Shown: positions 51,321-60,609 of the stretch, one piece after another
Layout: every line of letters starts with the position of its first letter
Numbering within the stretch: the stretch's first letter is position 1
NCBI GenBank assembly: GCA_934793215.1
Contig: CAKVOP010000002.1
Coordinates: 62,001 to 126,000 of the forward strand
Direction: 5' to 3'
DNA from: an uncultured Clostridia bacterium
GTDB lineage: Bacteria > Bacillota > Clostridia > Christensenellales > UBA1242
DNA: 64,000 nt
Position numbers and translations under genes: made by a program
Notes under the pieces: generated by a model
The model's database searches: none
Seen by the model: the letters and a program-made list of their open reading frames with translations, nothing else
Told to the model about the DNA's origin: nothing

Positions 51321-53710
51321 CTTAATACTGCTCCAAATCTAAAAGCAAGTGACTTTGTTATTTTTTTCATAACACTTGCAACTTCTTCATCAGTTAAAGT
51401 TCTATCTTCTGGCCACAATTTCACGTTGAATGCAACACTCTTTTTTCCTTCACCGACAGCTTCGCTTCTATAAATATCAAACAATTTTGCTTCATAGTAA
51501 AGTTTGCCACATGCCGACTTGATCGCATCAAGAAGATCTCCAATTTTTACCTCTTCATCTACTACCACAGCCACATCACGTTCAACTATTGGGAATTTAG
51601 AAATAGGCTTAACATTAAATTTTTTGATTGGCAATTTAGATAGGTAACCCGTCTCAATTTCCCCATAATAAACATCATGTGGAAGAGCATAGTTTTCCGC
51701 CACCGAAGGGTGAACCTTTCCAAAGCACCCCACTTTATTTCCATCAACATAAATATCAGCAGATACTCCTGGATGAAGGAATGGCTCCGTTGAGCGTTCT
51801 ATTGTTATAGTACCACTAACTTTCGCAAGCAAAGAAAGCATAGCATCTTTAAGGTTAAAGAAGTCATATCCATTCTTAAGGACACATAGACCTAACATAT
51901 CCTTTTCAACAGCAAGTTCATTTTTACCCTTTGACTGATATGTTCTTCCGCATTCAAACATTTTAAGTTCTTTATTACCAACTGAAAGATTGTAAGCAAC
52001 ATTTTCAAACAAACTATGTGCAAGGCTAGGACGCATACAAGAAAGATCTTCACCAAGAGGATTTGCAATCTTTACCAAATTTGCTCGTTCATCTGCAATC
52101 AACAACCTTTCAGCGGTGTTTGATGGACAAAGTGTGTAAGAAATATTTTCGTAGAACCCTCTTTCAACAAGAGCGTTACGCATTTTGCGTTCAAGCCAAA
52201 GTTTAGGATTTTGTGCCCCCTCTGTTATTTTTGCGTGGTCAAAAAGCTTGTATTCCTTTTTATCGTAAATGTCATAACCATAAAGTCTTATAACCTCTTC
52301 GGCAAGATCATTATTGTTTTCAATGTCTTCTCTATATGGAGGAACGATGCATTCAAGTTTATCGCCAGCAAACGTTGTCTCTATGCCAAGATTATTTAGC
52401 AATCTTGCCATATCTTGACCTTTTATTTCCACCCCCAAGATAGCATTAATCTTGCTTACAGAGCCGATGATTTTACGAGACTCATTTTTCTTTGATGCAA
52501 TATCTATCACGCCTCTAACAACTTTTCCGCAACCAAGCTTGCAAACAAGGTGGAGAGCTCTCGCAAGACCGTATTCGGCATTTGCGACATTTACACCTTT
52601 TGAATATCTGGCAGAAGAATCTGTGCTAATTCCATATTTCCTGCTTGTTACACGGATTGACTTTAAGTCAAACACTGCACTTTCAAGCACACAGGTTTTG
52701 GTATTTTCATTGATGCATGAATTCATTCCACCAATAACTCCCGCAATTACCATTGGTTTTTCGGCATCAGCAATAACCATAACGCTATCATCAAGATTAT
52801 AAGTATTATGGTTAAGTGCTTCAATTGTCTCGCCTTCTTTTGCTTGGCGAACATTGATCTTTTTGCCCTCTATAAGCGCACCATCAAAAGCATGTAGTGG
52901 TTGACCCATTTCAATCAAAACATAGTTCGTAATATCGACAAGTGTATTAATTGGCTTTATTCCAACTGCATTAAGTCTTGCACGCATCCACAATGGACTT
53001 CTTTCAAGTTTAACATCAGTGATTGCTGACGCCATATATCTGTAACAATTTGGAGTATTCACATCTACGTCTACAAAATTTCTTACAGTTTCTTTTGAGT
53101 ATATATCAATATTGTAATTGCAGTTGATTTTGCCCATTGTGATACCATATAGAGCACAAACCTCACGTGCGATTCCTACAACCGACATACAATCTGCTCT
53201 ATTTGGAGTGATTCCTATGTCAAATATAATATCATTAAGCATAAGTGCATCTTCTATTGGTTGTCCAACCTTAAAATCGCTAGGCAAAATCAAAATTCCA
53301 TTTATACCAGCACCTTCAAAATAGTTTTCGTCTATTCCTAATTCTTCACCAGAGCAAAACATTCCGCATGACTCAACCCCACGCATCTTTGCCTTTTGAA
53401 TTTTAACTCCGTTAACAAGATCTGCCCCTGGCAAACTTACTGGAACAAGTGCTCCCTCAAACACGTTTGTTGCCGCAGTTATAATTTGAACAATTTCTTG
53501 TCCAATACTTACTTGGCACACCACAAGCCTATCAGCTTCTGGGTGTTTTTCGATTTTTAAAATTTTACCTACAACAACATCGTGTAAATGTTCATTTTGA
53601 TAAATAATCTCTTCCACTTCCATTCCTGCCGATGTCAATCTTTTGGCAATATCTTCTGCAGGTGCCATAACTCCCGTCAATTCTTTAATCCAATTATATG
53701 TTACTTTCAT
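51317..53710 (-). CDS. pheT: Phenylalanyl-tRNA synthetase beta subunit
   Basis: 797 residues. N-terminal tRNA-binding OB-fold (about 40-150), B3/4 editing domain (about 210-390), B5 domain, core class II-like domain, and C-terminal ferredoxin-fold anticodon-binding domain (about 700-797, with FPIVERDVAVVVDE). Forms the alpha2beta2 enzyme with PheS. Starts 57 bases after pheS. Overlaps the desulfurase gene by 4 bases. Confidence 0.96.
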   Translation of the reverse strand: MKVTYNWIKELTGVMAPAEDIAKRLTSAGMEVEEIIYQNEHLHDVVVGKILKIEKHPEADRLVVCQVSIGQEIVQIITAATNVFEGALVPVSLPGADLVNGVKIQKAKMRGVESCGMFCSGEELGIDENYFEGAGINGILILPSDFKVGQPIEDALMLNDIIFDIGITPNRADCMSVVGIAREVCALYGITMGKINCNYNIDIYSKETVRNFVDVDVNTPNCYRYMASAITDVKLERSPLWMRARLNAVGIKPINTLVDITNYVLIEMGQPLHAFDGALIEGKKINVRQAKEGETIEALNHNTYNLDDSVMVIADAEKPMVIAGVIGGMNSCINENTKTCVLESAVFDLKSIRVTSRKYGISTDSSARYSKGVNVANAEYGLARALHLVCKLGCGKVVRGVIDIASKKNESRKIIGSVSKINAILGVEIKGQDMARLLNNLGIETTFAGDKLECIVPPYREDIENNNDLAEEVIRLYGYDIYDKKEYKLFDHAKITEGAQNPKLWLERKMRNALVERGFYENISYTLCPSNTAERLLIADERANLVKIANPLGEDLSCMRPSLAHSLFENVAYNLSVGNKELKMFECGRTYQSKGKNELAVEKDMLGLCVLKNGYDFFNLKDAMLSLLAKVSGTITIERSTEPFLHPGVSADIYVDGNKVGCFGKVHPSVAENYALPHDVYYGEIETGYLSKLPIKKFNVKPISKFPIVERDVAVVVDEEVKIGDLLDAIKSACGKLYYEAKLFDIYRSEAVGEGKKSVAFNVKLWPEDRTLTDEEVASVMKKITKSLAFRFGAVLR

Positions 53711-53767
53711 ATTTTCTCCTCATATTATAGACTATTTTGTTATGTTTAAATAACTATAGCATACTAC

Positions 53768-54787
53768 CTATCTCATTTGTTTTAAGAATCTAACATCGTT
53801 ACGATACATATTCTTAATGTTTGTAATTCCGTTCAAAATCATAGCAGTTCTATCAAGCCCAAAGCCAAATGCAAATCCACTATATTTTTTACTATCTATA
53901 CCTGACATTTCAAGCACCTTTGGATTAACAATACCCGCTCCCAAGAGTTCAAGCATTCCTGTGCCTTTACAAGTTGAGCAACCCTTACCATGACAATTAG
54001 GACAAGAGACGTCAACTTCTATACTTGGTTCAGTGAATGGGAAGAATGAAGGCCTAAATCTAATAACCGTATCGTCTCCATACAAACGCCTCATAATAGT
54101 TGTAAGCATTGATTTAAGGTCTGCCATAGAAACATTTTCATCTACAACAAGCCCCTCAAATTGATGGAATATAGGACTATGAGTAGAGTCACTTTCGTTT
54201 CTATAAGTCTTCCCTGGACAAACAATTTTAAATGGAGGTTTTCTTTTTTCCATTTCTCTAGCTTGAACAGCAGAAGTCTGGCTTCTTAAAAGGACATTCT
54301 CGCTTATAAAAAAAGTATCTTGCATATCTCTTGATGGGTGATTTTTTGGAATGTTCATCGCTTCAAAGTTATAATAATCACTTTCAATCTCTGGGCCTTC
54401 TACAACAGAGAAACCAAGATCCACGCAAATATCGCACAATCTATCGACAACCACCGAAATTGGGTGCAATGCACCTAGTTCTTCCCCTTTCGCTGGCTCT
54501 GTTATATCAACTCTCTCTTCTTCAAGTTTTCGTGCAAGTTCTTGTTTCTTTAATTCGGCCTCTTTGCGTTCAAAAGCGTCTTCAAGCGTTTTTCTAACCT
54601 CGCTCATAAGAACGCCAACTTTTGGCCTGTCTTCCGCAGACAAATCTCTCATGCCTTTTGATATGCTATTGAGAGAACCAGTTTTTCCAAAAATAGCCCC
54701 TTTTATCTCCCCCAAAACCTTTAAGTCAGTGACAGCCGAAATCTGTTCTACGCCTGAAATCTTTAATTTGTTAAGCTCTTCAATCAT
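53768..54787 (-). CDS. pheS: Phenylalanyl-tRNA synthetase alpha subunit
   Basis: Catalytic class II subunit. N-terminal coiled coil (1 to about 85), motif 1 around HPISVVVDRL, motif 2 with FRNES-like YRNESDSTHSPIFHQFEG, and GFAFGFGLDRTAMI motif 3. An extra Cys pair set, CPNCHGKGCSTCKGTG near 261-276, looks like a small zinc-binding insert and is also seen in several Firmicutes PheS. 339 residues. GGAGG precedes the ATG. Controlled by the T-box upstream. Confidence 0.96.
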   Translation of the reverse strand: MIEELNKLKISGVEQISAVTDLKVLGEIKGAIFGKTGSLNSISKGMRDLSAEDRPKVGVLMSEVRKTLEDAFERKEAELKKQELARKLEEERVDITEPAKGEELGALHPISVVVDRLCDICVDLGFSVVEGPEIESDYYNFEAMNIPKNHPSRDMQDTFFISENVLLRSQTSAVQAREMEKRKPPFKIVCPGKTYRNESDSTHSPIFHQFEGLVVDENVSMADLKSMLTTIMRRLYGDDTVIRFRPSFFPFTEPSIEVDVSCPNCHGKGCSTCKGTGMLELLGAGIVNPKVLEMSGIDSKKYSGFAFGFGLDRTAMILNGITNIKNMYRNDVRFLKQMR

Positions 54788-54822
54788 TTTATCCTCCTAA
54801 ATCTAGTTCATATTTTTAATTA

Positions 54823-55065
54823 AAAAAGTTCTCATCATCACATAGGACGAAAGAGAACTTTCCGTGGTACCACCTATTTTTAGCCGTTATGTTTTTCATT
54901 ACAGCCCTTATATTCCTTTAACGCAGGTTTACGACGCAAACTACTTTAATTTTCGCAAGCGCAACTAGAAAGCGAATTCAACTGCCACTTCTTTGATTTT
55001 CTTCCACCTGACAAAATCTCTCTGTAAAGCGTGCTTCAGTCTACTACTCTTTCATCATCGTTTTT
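54823..55065 (-). promoter_or_regulatory. T-box riboswitch of pheST (Phe)
   Basis: Minus-strand leader. The T-box core AGGTGGTACCACGG lies at about 54875-54862. It is followed by the terminator AAAGTTCTC (54861-54853) with GAGAACTTTTT (54833-54823). Upstream, stem I shows GATGATGAAAGAGTAGTA near 55055-55038, AGAGAGA and a GGTGG distal element. A TTC in GAATTCG (about 54980) is the likely specifier, Phe. Uncharged tRNA-Phe would stabilise the antiterminator and permit pheS expression. Confidence 0.88.
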
Positions 55066-55080
55066 TAATATACATTTATG

Positions 55081-55109
55081 ATTATATCTTTACAATCTAT
55101 TTAAGTCAA
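55081..55109 (-). promoter_or_regulatory. sigma-A promoter of the pheS T-box transcript
   Basis: On the minus strand TTGACT (55109-55104), 17 bases, TATAAT (55086-55081). Confidence 0.85.
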
Positions 55110-55184
55110 ATGTTTTTCAAATGTTTATTAAAATATTTGCGTTTTTCGCTTAATTTTGATAGGATAAAATAAAAATGAGGTAAA

Positions 55185-56063
55185 ATGAAATATCAATCTT
55201 ATACAGTAAACAAAAATTCAGGCAGAAATATTTACTATTTTTTGAAAAATAATGGCTTTTCAGAAAATTATATCTCCAATTTGCGAAAGATGCCAGATTC
55301 TATTCTGCTTAATGGTAATCCCGTAAACACTAGAGCTCCAATTCAACCAAATGATAGAATTGAAATTCTATCTTCACCAAATAAGAAAACGAATATAAGA
55401 CCTTGCATACTACCACTAGATATTGTATTTGAAGACGCATACTACTTACTAATTTACAAACCAAGCGGTTTATCTTGCATGCCCAATAAAGCTCATTATA
55501 ATGAAAACCTTGCCGGAGCAATCGTTTCATACATGCAGAAAGAAGATGAAAATTTCACTCTGCGTATTATAAATCGACTTGATAAAGACACCGCTGGTTT
55601 TATATTGGTGGCAAAAACAAGCCTCGCCCTTCAAGATACAAGGGATATTTCAAAAACTTACCTTGCGATTTGCGAAGGTAAAATTGAAGACAATATAGTT
55701 ATAGATAAGAAAATCGAAACTATAACAGTGGACGGAATTAATGAGCAAAAAAGAGTTATATCTCCAAATGGGAAAGAAGCAACAACTTATGTCTACCCCC
55801 TTTCTTATACATCTTCGCAGTCATTAATCAAACTGGTTTTAAGACATGGCCGCACGCATCAAATTCGCCTTCATTTATCTTCAATAGGACACTCCTTACT
55901 GGGAGATGAAATTTATGGACAAAAAAGCGACTTAATAAACCACACTGCTTTAGTTTGCAATGAGTTTTCGTTTTATCACCCTTATAAAAAAGAAAAATTA
56001 TCTTTTCAGCATGCATTGCCTAATGATTTTAGCAAAGTTTGCGGTATTTTAAATTTAAAATAA
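55185..56063 (+). CDS. RluA-family pseudouridine synthase
   Basis: Isomerises uridine in rRNA or tRNA. An S4-like RNA-binding domain (about 12-70, with SILLNG and PNDRIEIL) precedes the catalytic domain, whose Asp lies in INRLDKDTAGFILVAK. The GRTHQIRLHL motif follows. 292 residues. Nearest to RluD/YhcT-type Firmicutes enzymes; the modified site cannot be assigned. Divergent from pheS, with GAGG as ribosome site. Confidence 0.92.
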   Translation: MKYQSYTVNKNSGRNIYYFLKNNGFSENYISNLRKMPDSILLNGNPVNTRAPIQPNDRIEILSSPNKKTNIRPCILPLDIVFEDAYYLLIYKPSGLSCMPNKAHYNENLAGAIVSYMQKEDENFTLRIINRLDKDTAGFILVAKTSLALQDTRDISKTYLAICEGKIEDNIVIDKKIETITVDGINEQKRVISPNGKEATTYVYPLSYTSSQSLIKLVLRHGRTHQIRLHLSSIGHSLLGDEIYGQKSDLINHTALVCNEFSFYHPYKKEKLSFQHALPNDFSKVCGILNLK

Positions 56064-56086
56064 TTTAATTTAACTAATTTTAGGTA

Positions 56087-56115
56087 TTGACTTTTTATTA
56101 TAAGTGCACTAGAAT
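56087..56115 (+). promoter_or_regulatory. sigma-A promoter of the orphan gene at 56176
   Basis: TTGACT (56087-56092), 17 bases, TAGAAT (56110-56115). Confidence 0.75.
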
Positions 56116-56175
56116 AGGAGTACTAAAAATAAGCTATAAAATATATATACTTAATTAAATTAGGAGGAAAAATAC

Positions 56176-57135
56176 ATGAAATTAGAAGACAAGAAAATGC
56201 TTGAGACATTTTATGGTTCAAAGAAAAAGCCAATTGTGTATACAGGAAGAAATCATTCAATCAAAACTTACTTTGAAATCAACAAAGATACAAACGTATC
56301 TTACCTTTTTGAAGATTATTCTGTAACAAGAGGCACCACGACAACAATCTTTAAGAGAAAATATATTTTGGAAGACATTTTTAATCCATATTCTAGGGTT
56401 TTGCAAGAGATTAAAAGAATAACAGTACCCACAGACAATCATGACAACTATTTATCTGAAACATTTAATAGCGAAGAAGCACTCGCGAACTCTTCACCAA
56501 TTTCTACCAGCACTCACAAAGTTTACAATGATTTTGATGGGAAATTAACAAATACCACTACAAAATTTTATTCTCCTTTGACTGAAACTCCAAAACAAGT
56601 ATGCACCAAAAGACATGGTTATGTTAGTTTGTACAAAAATGGTACTCAATACATTGTGGAATTTAATTTAAATGAGATATTTCACTCATTCAACAACGAA
56701 GGCATGAAAACAGATTCTGTTGGTGACTACGACGCGTCAGCAGATGTATTAGAACGATTCCTTAATGTTTCAATCTACAGAGGCATGAGACGAGTTTACA
56801 AAGAAAGTCTTACCGATTCATATACATTCAATACTAAATCTACAAACTTTTCTTACACTCTTCTTGATGGCACTACTCGCCCATGTCAAAAAGTAGAAAC
56901 CCGTTCGAGCAATGGAGTAAATCCACTTGACACAGAGGTCATAAAATTTATTTATGAATGGTGCAACAGCATAGAAAAAGAAAAGGATTTACTTGCAAAT
57001 ACCCCAGCGGAAGTTTATGAATTTGCAAAACGCATTACGGAATATTGTCAAAGGTCCCAAGAAGACGATAGTTTAGAAGACATAACCGAAACTGACGAAA
57101 CAAATGAAGATGTGTACTTTCACGAGATTTTCTAA
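56176..57135 (+). CDS. Orphan soluble protein, unknown
   Basis: 319 residues. No signal peptide and no membrane helix. It reads as alternating beta strands in the first 240 residues (many Thr, Tyr and Asn), then two helices (about 250-300) and an acidic end. I recognise no motif. AGGAGG ribosome site, own promoter and own terminator, so it is a deliberate single-gene unit, not a decayed frame. Confidence 0.75.
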   Translation: MKLEDKKMLETFYGSKKKPIVYTGRNHSIKTYFEINKDTNVSYLFEDYSVTRGTTTTIFKRKYILEDIFNPYSRVLQEIKRITVPTDNHDNYLSETFNSEEALANSSPISTSTHKVYNDFDGKLTNTTTKFYSPLTETPKQVCTKRHGYVSLYKNGTQYIVEFNLNEIFHSFNNEGMKTDSVGDYDASADVLERFLNVSIYRGMRRVYKESLTDSYTFNTKSTNFSYTLLDGTTRPCQKVETRSSNGVNPLDTEVIKFIYEWCNSIEKEKDLLANTPAEVYEFAKRITEYCQRSQEDDSLEDITETDETNEDVYFHEIF

Positions 57136-57182
57136 CAAAAAGAATGTATACACTTTTCAAGATATGAGCATTTTTACAAATA

Positions 57183-57222
57183 AAAGGACAATGTATATAA
57201 CAGCATTGTCTTTTATTTTTTT
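57183..57222 (+). terminator. Terminator of the orphan gene
   Basis: GACAATG (57187-57193) pairs with CATTGTC (57204-57210); A-rich 5 prime flank and a long T-run 3 prime. Confidence 0.85.
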
Positions 57223-57532
57223 GTTTTAATTGTTTTTAGTGAATTTAGCAATCCATTAACAGTATTCAAAACCAACTTTTCAAGATAATCTTTATCATCA
57301 ACATTTTCAACTAAATACATGGGTGATGCGTTATTATATGGCAATTCTTTTGACATTTTATATCCAGCATTAGTGTCTGTAATTTTGAGACCAAAAGCCT
57401 ATCATCACAAATACAGCCAAAATAAACGCCATTTACATATATTAAAAGTTCCCCCATCATAGGCTTGCTTGTAGGTTTTAAGTTTGATAGTTGCTCTAAA
57501 ATAAAATCTCTATACTCTTTGTTTGAAAGCAT
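57213..57532 (-). pseudogene. TfoX N-terminal domain protein, frameshifted
   Basis: The first ~47 codons read like TfoX-N proteins (RDFILEQLSNL, MMGELLIYVNGVYFGCICDDRLLVS). After LLVSK the frame runs off into unrelated sequence and stops at 57311. Adding one base in the T4 run at 57383-57386 (A4 on the coding strand) restores ITDTNAGYKMSKELP and SPMYLVENVDDKDYLEKL through to a stop at 57213, as expected for the family. So the gene carries a one-base loss in a homopolymer: recent inactivation, slippage control or a sequence error. TfoX-N relatives are linked to competence regulation in other bacteria; the role here is unknown. The start has an AGGA site. Confidence 0.82.
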
Positions 57533-57589
57533 AATTTTATCCTACAAGCGTTACACCATACAAACTTTAAATTTTTATATGGTTTTAAA

Positions 57590-57622
57590 AAATAAAGCCA
57601 CTAGGATATTTCTAGTGGTTTT
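57590..57622 (-). terminator. Terminator downstream of tRNA-Leu
   Basis: CCACTAG (57598-57604) and CTAGTGG (57612-57618) form a hairpin; on the minus strand it is followed by CTTTATTTTTT. Confidence 0.75.
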
Positions 57623-57670
57623 ATTAAACTTTACATCTAATAAATTATGAGATTTTAAGCTTGATTAACT

Positions 57671-57752
57671 TGGTGCAGGCGGTGGGAGTCGAACCCACAC
57701 TCTTTCGAACTTGCCCCTTAAACAAGCGCGTCTGCCATTCCGCCACGCCTGC
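57671..57752 (-). tRNA. tRNA-Leu (anticodon AAG), CCA encoded
   Basis: Acceptor arm GCAGGCG/CGCCTGC, T8-G9, D-arm starting GGCGGAATGG, T-arm GTGGG-TTCGACT-CCCAC, then A73 and an encoded CCA (57673-57671). The variable arm is long, as in class II Leu tRNAs. The anticodon stem is CTTGT/GCAAG with a T-G pair at its base; the loop TTAAGGG gives anticodon AAG. Reading UAA instead would destroy the stem. Confidence 0.92.
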
Positions 57753-57774
57753 ACGCTTTAAGTGTTACTTTTTT

Positions 57775-57803
57775 ATTATATTTATTTAACGCCATATTGT
57801 CAA
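57775..57803 (-). promoter_or_regulatory. sigma-A promoter of tRNA-Leu
   Basis: On the minus strand TTGACA (57803-57798), 17 bases, TATAAT (57780-57775). Both boxes are perfect. Confidence 0.85.
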
Positions 57804-57972
57804 GAGATTTTCGATATTTTTTTTACTTTTTTAAATATTTTTAATGTCTTTATATTCCTATTTTGTTTAAGTCCACATTGTAAAAAAATGTTTGTTTTTT
57901 CAGCCAGAAATCTTTGTTTTAGTTAGATAGAAAAAGACAACCATTTCGATTCTGTTATCCTACTTTTATTCT

Positions 57973-58068
57973 CGTGCGAGAAAATGAGCCTTATATGTTA
58001 ACATAAGGCTCACATGCATGCTTTACAAAGCATGCACAAGTTTTTATTAAAAACTTGTTTCTCGCACG
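57973..58068. repeat. 96-nt cloverleaf of perfect inverted repeats
   Basis: Outer stem CGTGCGAGAAA (57973-57983) with TTTCTCGCACG (58058-58068). Inside, end to end, are three perfect hairpins: TGAGCCTTAT/ATAAGGCTCA (57985-57994 and 58003-58012), TGCATGCTT/AAGCATGCA (58015-58023 and 58028-58036) and CAAGTTTTT/AAAAACTTG (58037-58045 and 58049-58057). Almost every base is paired. It lies in a 400-bp gap between tRNA-Leu and the ferritin-like gene; the rest of that gap is AT-rich without features I can name. Confidence 0.9.
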
Positions 58069-58153
58069 TTTAAAAAGTGATTTAAAAACAACACGGTTAT
58101 TAGTTTAAACATAAAAAAAATTTTCAAGACAAAATTCTAATAAAAATTGCTTA

Positions 58154-58447
58154 CTACATGTTATTATTAAGTTCTTCAAATTCTTTAAGGCCTTTTTCAA
58201 ATTGAGTTTTGCTATCTGGATCTAATTTAAAAATCAATCCAAAAAGTTGACCTGTATGCAATTTTTCCTCATTTGCGATGTCCCTGATTGTCTGTTTGGC
58301 TACAGGATCGTTCGTTTGCTCTAAATGATTTTCATATTGAATTATGGCCTCCAATTCACCAATAGCGTCAGCCCTAGCATTTTGCAATGTTATAAAAGCG
58401 TTAGACCTGTTTTGATTGTTATCCATAATCGTAAAAAAATTTCTCAT
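58154..58447 (-). CDS. Short ferritin-like (encapsulated-ferritin-like) protein
   Basis: 97 residues forming two helices, so it must pair to make a four-helix bundle. GELEAIIQYENHL followed after about 20 residues by NEEKLHTGQLFGLI gives the ExxxxY...ExxH metal-ligand pattern of rubrerythrin and of encapsulated ferritins. No encapsulin gene is in the window. Likely binds iron or handles oxidative stress. The ATG follows GGGGAGG. Confidence 0.75.
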   Translation of the reverse strand: MRNFFTIMDNNQNRSNAFITLQNARADAIGELEAIIQYENHLEQTNDPVAKQTIRDIANEEKLHTGQLFGLIFKLDPDSKTQFEKGLKEFEELNNNM

Positions 58448-58496
58448 TGTTTCCTCCCCTTTTTATATATTCACGGCATTCAAAAGCAGTCACAAC

Positions 58497-58526
58497 AAAA
58501 AAAGAAGGCCTTTCACCTTCTTTTTA
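58497..58526 (-). terminator. Terminator of tig-clpP-clpX
   Basis: AAAAAGAAGG (58499-58508) pairs with CCTTCTTTTT (58516-58525), with runs on both sides, so it can act in both directions. It overlaps the clpX stop codon. Confidence 0.85.
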
Positions 58527-59777
58527 ACAGACTTCTTTTATTTCGGCTTTCTTTATAATTTCTGGTTGCTCGTTTTCAAGTTCAATAAAATTTTTTGTTA
58601 CAATTATTTTATCTACATCTTTAAAACTAGGCGCATCATACATCAATCTGGTCATCTTTGATTCAATTATCGTTCTCAAACCTCTTGCCCCAGTTTTCAA
58701 TTCCATCGCCTTCTTGGCAATAGCACGAACTGCATCATCAGAAAATTCAATCTTAATGCCGTCCATTTTAAACATAAGCTCATATTGCTTAATGATAGAG
58801 TTTTTAGGCTCTCGTAAAATTTTTACAAGCGCTTCTTCCGTCAAATCGTCTAGCCCAACAACAACCGGCAATCTACCTATGAATTCTGGAATCAAACCAA
58901 ACTTAATTAAATCATTTGGTTGAATTTCTTTAACATAATTTGTCTTTGCTTTATCATCAATATCTTTAATTTCAGCATTAAAGCCAAGAGTTGTGTCAGT
59001 CTTCCTTGATTCGATAATTTTATCTAGACCAACAAACGCTCCACCGCAAATAAACAAAATATTCGTGGTGTCAATCTGTATCATTTCTTGATGAGGATGC
59101 TTTCTCCCACCTTGTGGAGGAACAGAGGCTATAGTACTTTCTAAAATTTTTAGAAGTGCTTGTTGAACTCCTTCCCCCGCCACATCTCTTGTTATGGAGA
59201 CATTTTGAGTTTTTCTTGCAATTTTATCAATTTCATCAATGTAGATAATGCCTCTTTGTGCCTTTTCTATATCATAGTCAGCGTTTTGAATAAGTTTTAG
59301 CAATATATTTTCAACATCATCACCCACATAACCAGCCTCTGTTAAAGTGGTGGCATCTGCGGTGGCAAATGGCACCTTAAGTACCTTTGCGAGTGTCTTT
59401 GCGAGCAATGTTTTTCCAGAACCAGTAGGACCAACCATTAAAATGTTGCTTTTTTCAAGTTCGACATCATCTTGTTTATCTTTAATGCTAAAATTATAAT
59501 TTAGTCTTTTATAATGATTATAAACGGCAACAGCAAGGACTCGTTTTGCCTCATCTTGCCCAACAATATAATCATCTAATCTAGCTTTAATTTCAGCAGG
59601 TGCTGGGAGTTCGATTTTTTCAAACTTGGTAGATTTTTTTACTTCGGTAACAATTTCTTTGCAAATTTCTATACATTCATCACAAATAAATGAATCCCCG
59701 CTTGGACTTGCAATCAACTTTTTTGCATCTCGTTGGCTTTTCCCACAGAAACTACATTTGCATTCATTATCAGCCAT
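58524..59777 (-). CDS. clpX: ATP-dependent Clp protease ATPase subunit ClpX
   Basis: AAA+ unfoldase feeding ClpP. N-terminal zinc-binding domain CSFCGKSQ...CDECIEIC (about 8-41), Walker [13 protein letters not shown], Walker B YIDEIDKI, sensor 2 GARGLR, and the ClpP-docking loop IGRLP-adjacent region. 417 residues. Follows clpP by 15 bases. Confidence 0.97.
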   Translation of the reverse strand: MADNECKCSFCGKSQRDAKKLIASPSGDSFICDECIEICKEIVTEVKKSTKFEKIELPAPAEIKARLDDYIVGQDEAKRVLAVAVYNHYKRLNYNFSIKDKQDDVELEKSNILMVGPTGSGKTLLAKTLAKVLKVPFATADATTLTEAGYVGDDVENILLKLIQNADYDIEKAQRGIIYIDEIDKIARKTQNVSITRDVAGEGVQQALLKILESTIASVPPQGGRKHPHQEMIQIDTTNILFICGGAFVGLDKIIESRKTDTTLGFNAEIKDIDDKAKTNYVKEIQPNDLIKFGLIPEFIGRLPVVVGLDDLTEEALVKILREPKNSIIKQYELMFKMDGIKIEFSDDAVRAIAKKAMELKTGARGLRTIIESKMTRLMYDAPSFKDVDKIIVTKNFIELENEQPEIIKKAEIKEVC

Positions 59778-59792
59778 TTTGCCTCCTAAATT

Positions 59793-60383
59793 TTACTGCT
59801 TTTTGTTACGAGAGACGAATATCTCATCAATTATTCCATATTCTTTAGCTTCTTTTGCTGTCATATAGTTGTCTCTATCAGTGTCTTTTTCAACTTGTTC
59901 AAGAGGCTTCCCTGTATTTTCACTCAACATGTTATTCATACGCTCTTTAATGTACTGAATATGATTTGCTTGAATTTGAATGTCACTAACTTGCCCTTGT
60001 GCACCGCCAAGAGGTTGGTGAATCATTATTTCACTATTAGGAAGTGCAAATCTCTTTCCCTTCGTACCGCCAGCCAGCAAGAAAGCCCCCATCGAAGCAG
60101 CTCTGCCAACGCAAATCGTTGAAACATCACATTTTATATACTTCATTGTATCATAAATGGCAAGTCCCGCAGACACGCTTCCTCCTGGACTGTTGATATA
60201 AATGAATATATCCTTGTTTGGATTTTTGCCTTCAAGATAAATGAGTTGCGCGATTACGATATTGGCTACATTATCATCAATTTCCCCATTTAAAAAGATA
60301 ATTCTGTCCTCTAAAAGTCTTGAATAGATATCGTAAGATCTTTCGCTGTTTCCTGTTTGATCCACAACCATTGGTATTAACAT
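59793..60383 (-). CDS. clpP: ATP-dependent Clp protease proteolytic subunit
   Basis: Serine protease of the ClpXP barrel. Ser97 in GRAASMGA, His122 in MIHQPLGG and Asp171 form the triad. 196 residues with a short N-terminal pro-like segment. AGGGGAGG ribosome site. 226 bases separate it from tig, with no gene in them. I could not pick a clear promoter. Confidence 0.97.
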   Translation of the reverse strand: MLIPMVVDQTGNSERSYDIYSRLLEDRIIFLNGEIDDNVANIVIAQLIYLEGKNPNKDIFIYINSPGGSVSAGLAIYDTMKYIKCDVSTICVGRAASMGAFLLAGGTKGKRFALPNSEIMIHQPLGGAQGQVSDIQIQANHIQYIKERMNNMLSENTGKPLEQVEKDTDRDNYMTAKEAKEYGIIDEIFVSRNKKQ

Positions 60384-60535
60384 AAATATCCTCCCCTTAA
60401 TTATTAAAATTATTCATTTGAAACAATATCATGATGCTATTAAAATAAAGTTTATTTTTCCCTTATTTTATTAAAACCCTAATTCAAGATTAGATTAAGT
60501 AAAATTTAACGATATTTTAAAGCATTTTGTTTCCC

Positions 60536-60571
60536 CAAAATAAATGGAATCACCCAAAACGAGTAATTCCA
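60536..60571 (-). terminator. Possible terminator after tig
   Basis: On the minus strand GGAATTACTC and GGGTGATTCC pair with wobbles around a short loop, then a T-rich stretch with interruptions. Weak; it may only reduce read-through into clpP. Confidence 0.5.
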
Positions 60572-60609
60572 CCTTAGGTCTAGTTAAATTATATGCTTTT
60601 CTAGCGCGA

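Noticed and set aside
57690..57730. Reading the leucine tRNA anticodon as UAA
   Set aside because: Shifting the loop by one base breaks the anticodon stem pairs; AAG keeps all five.
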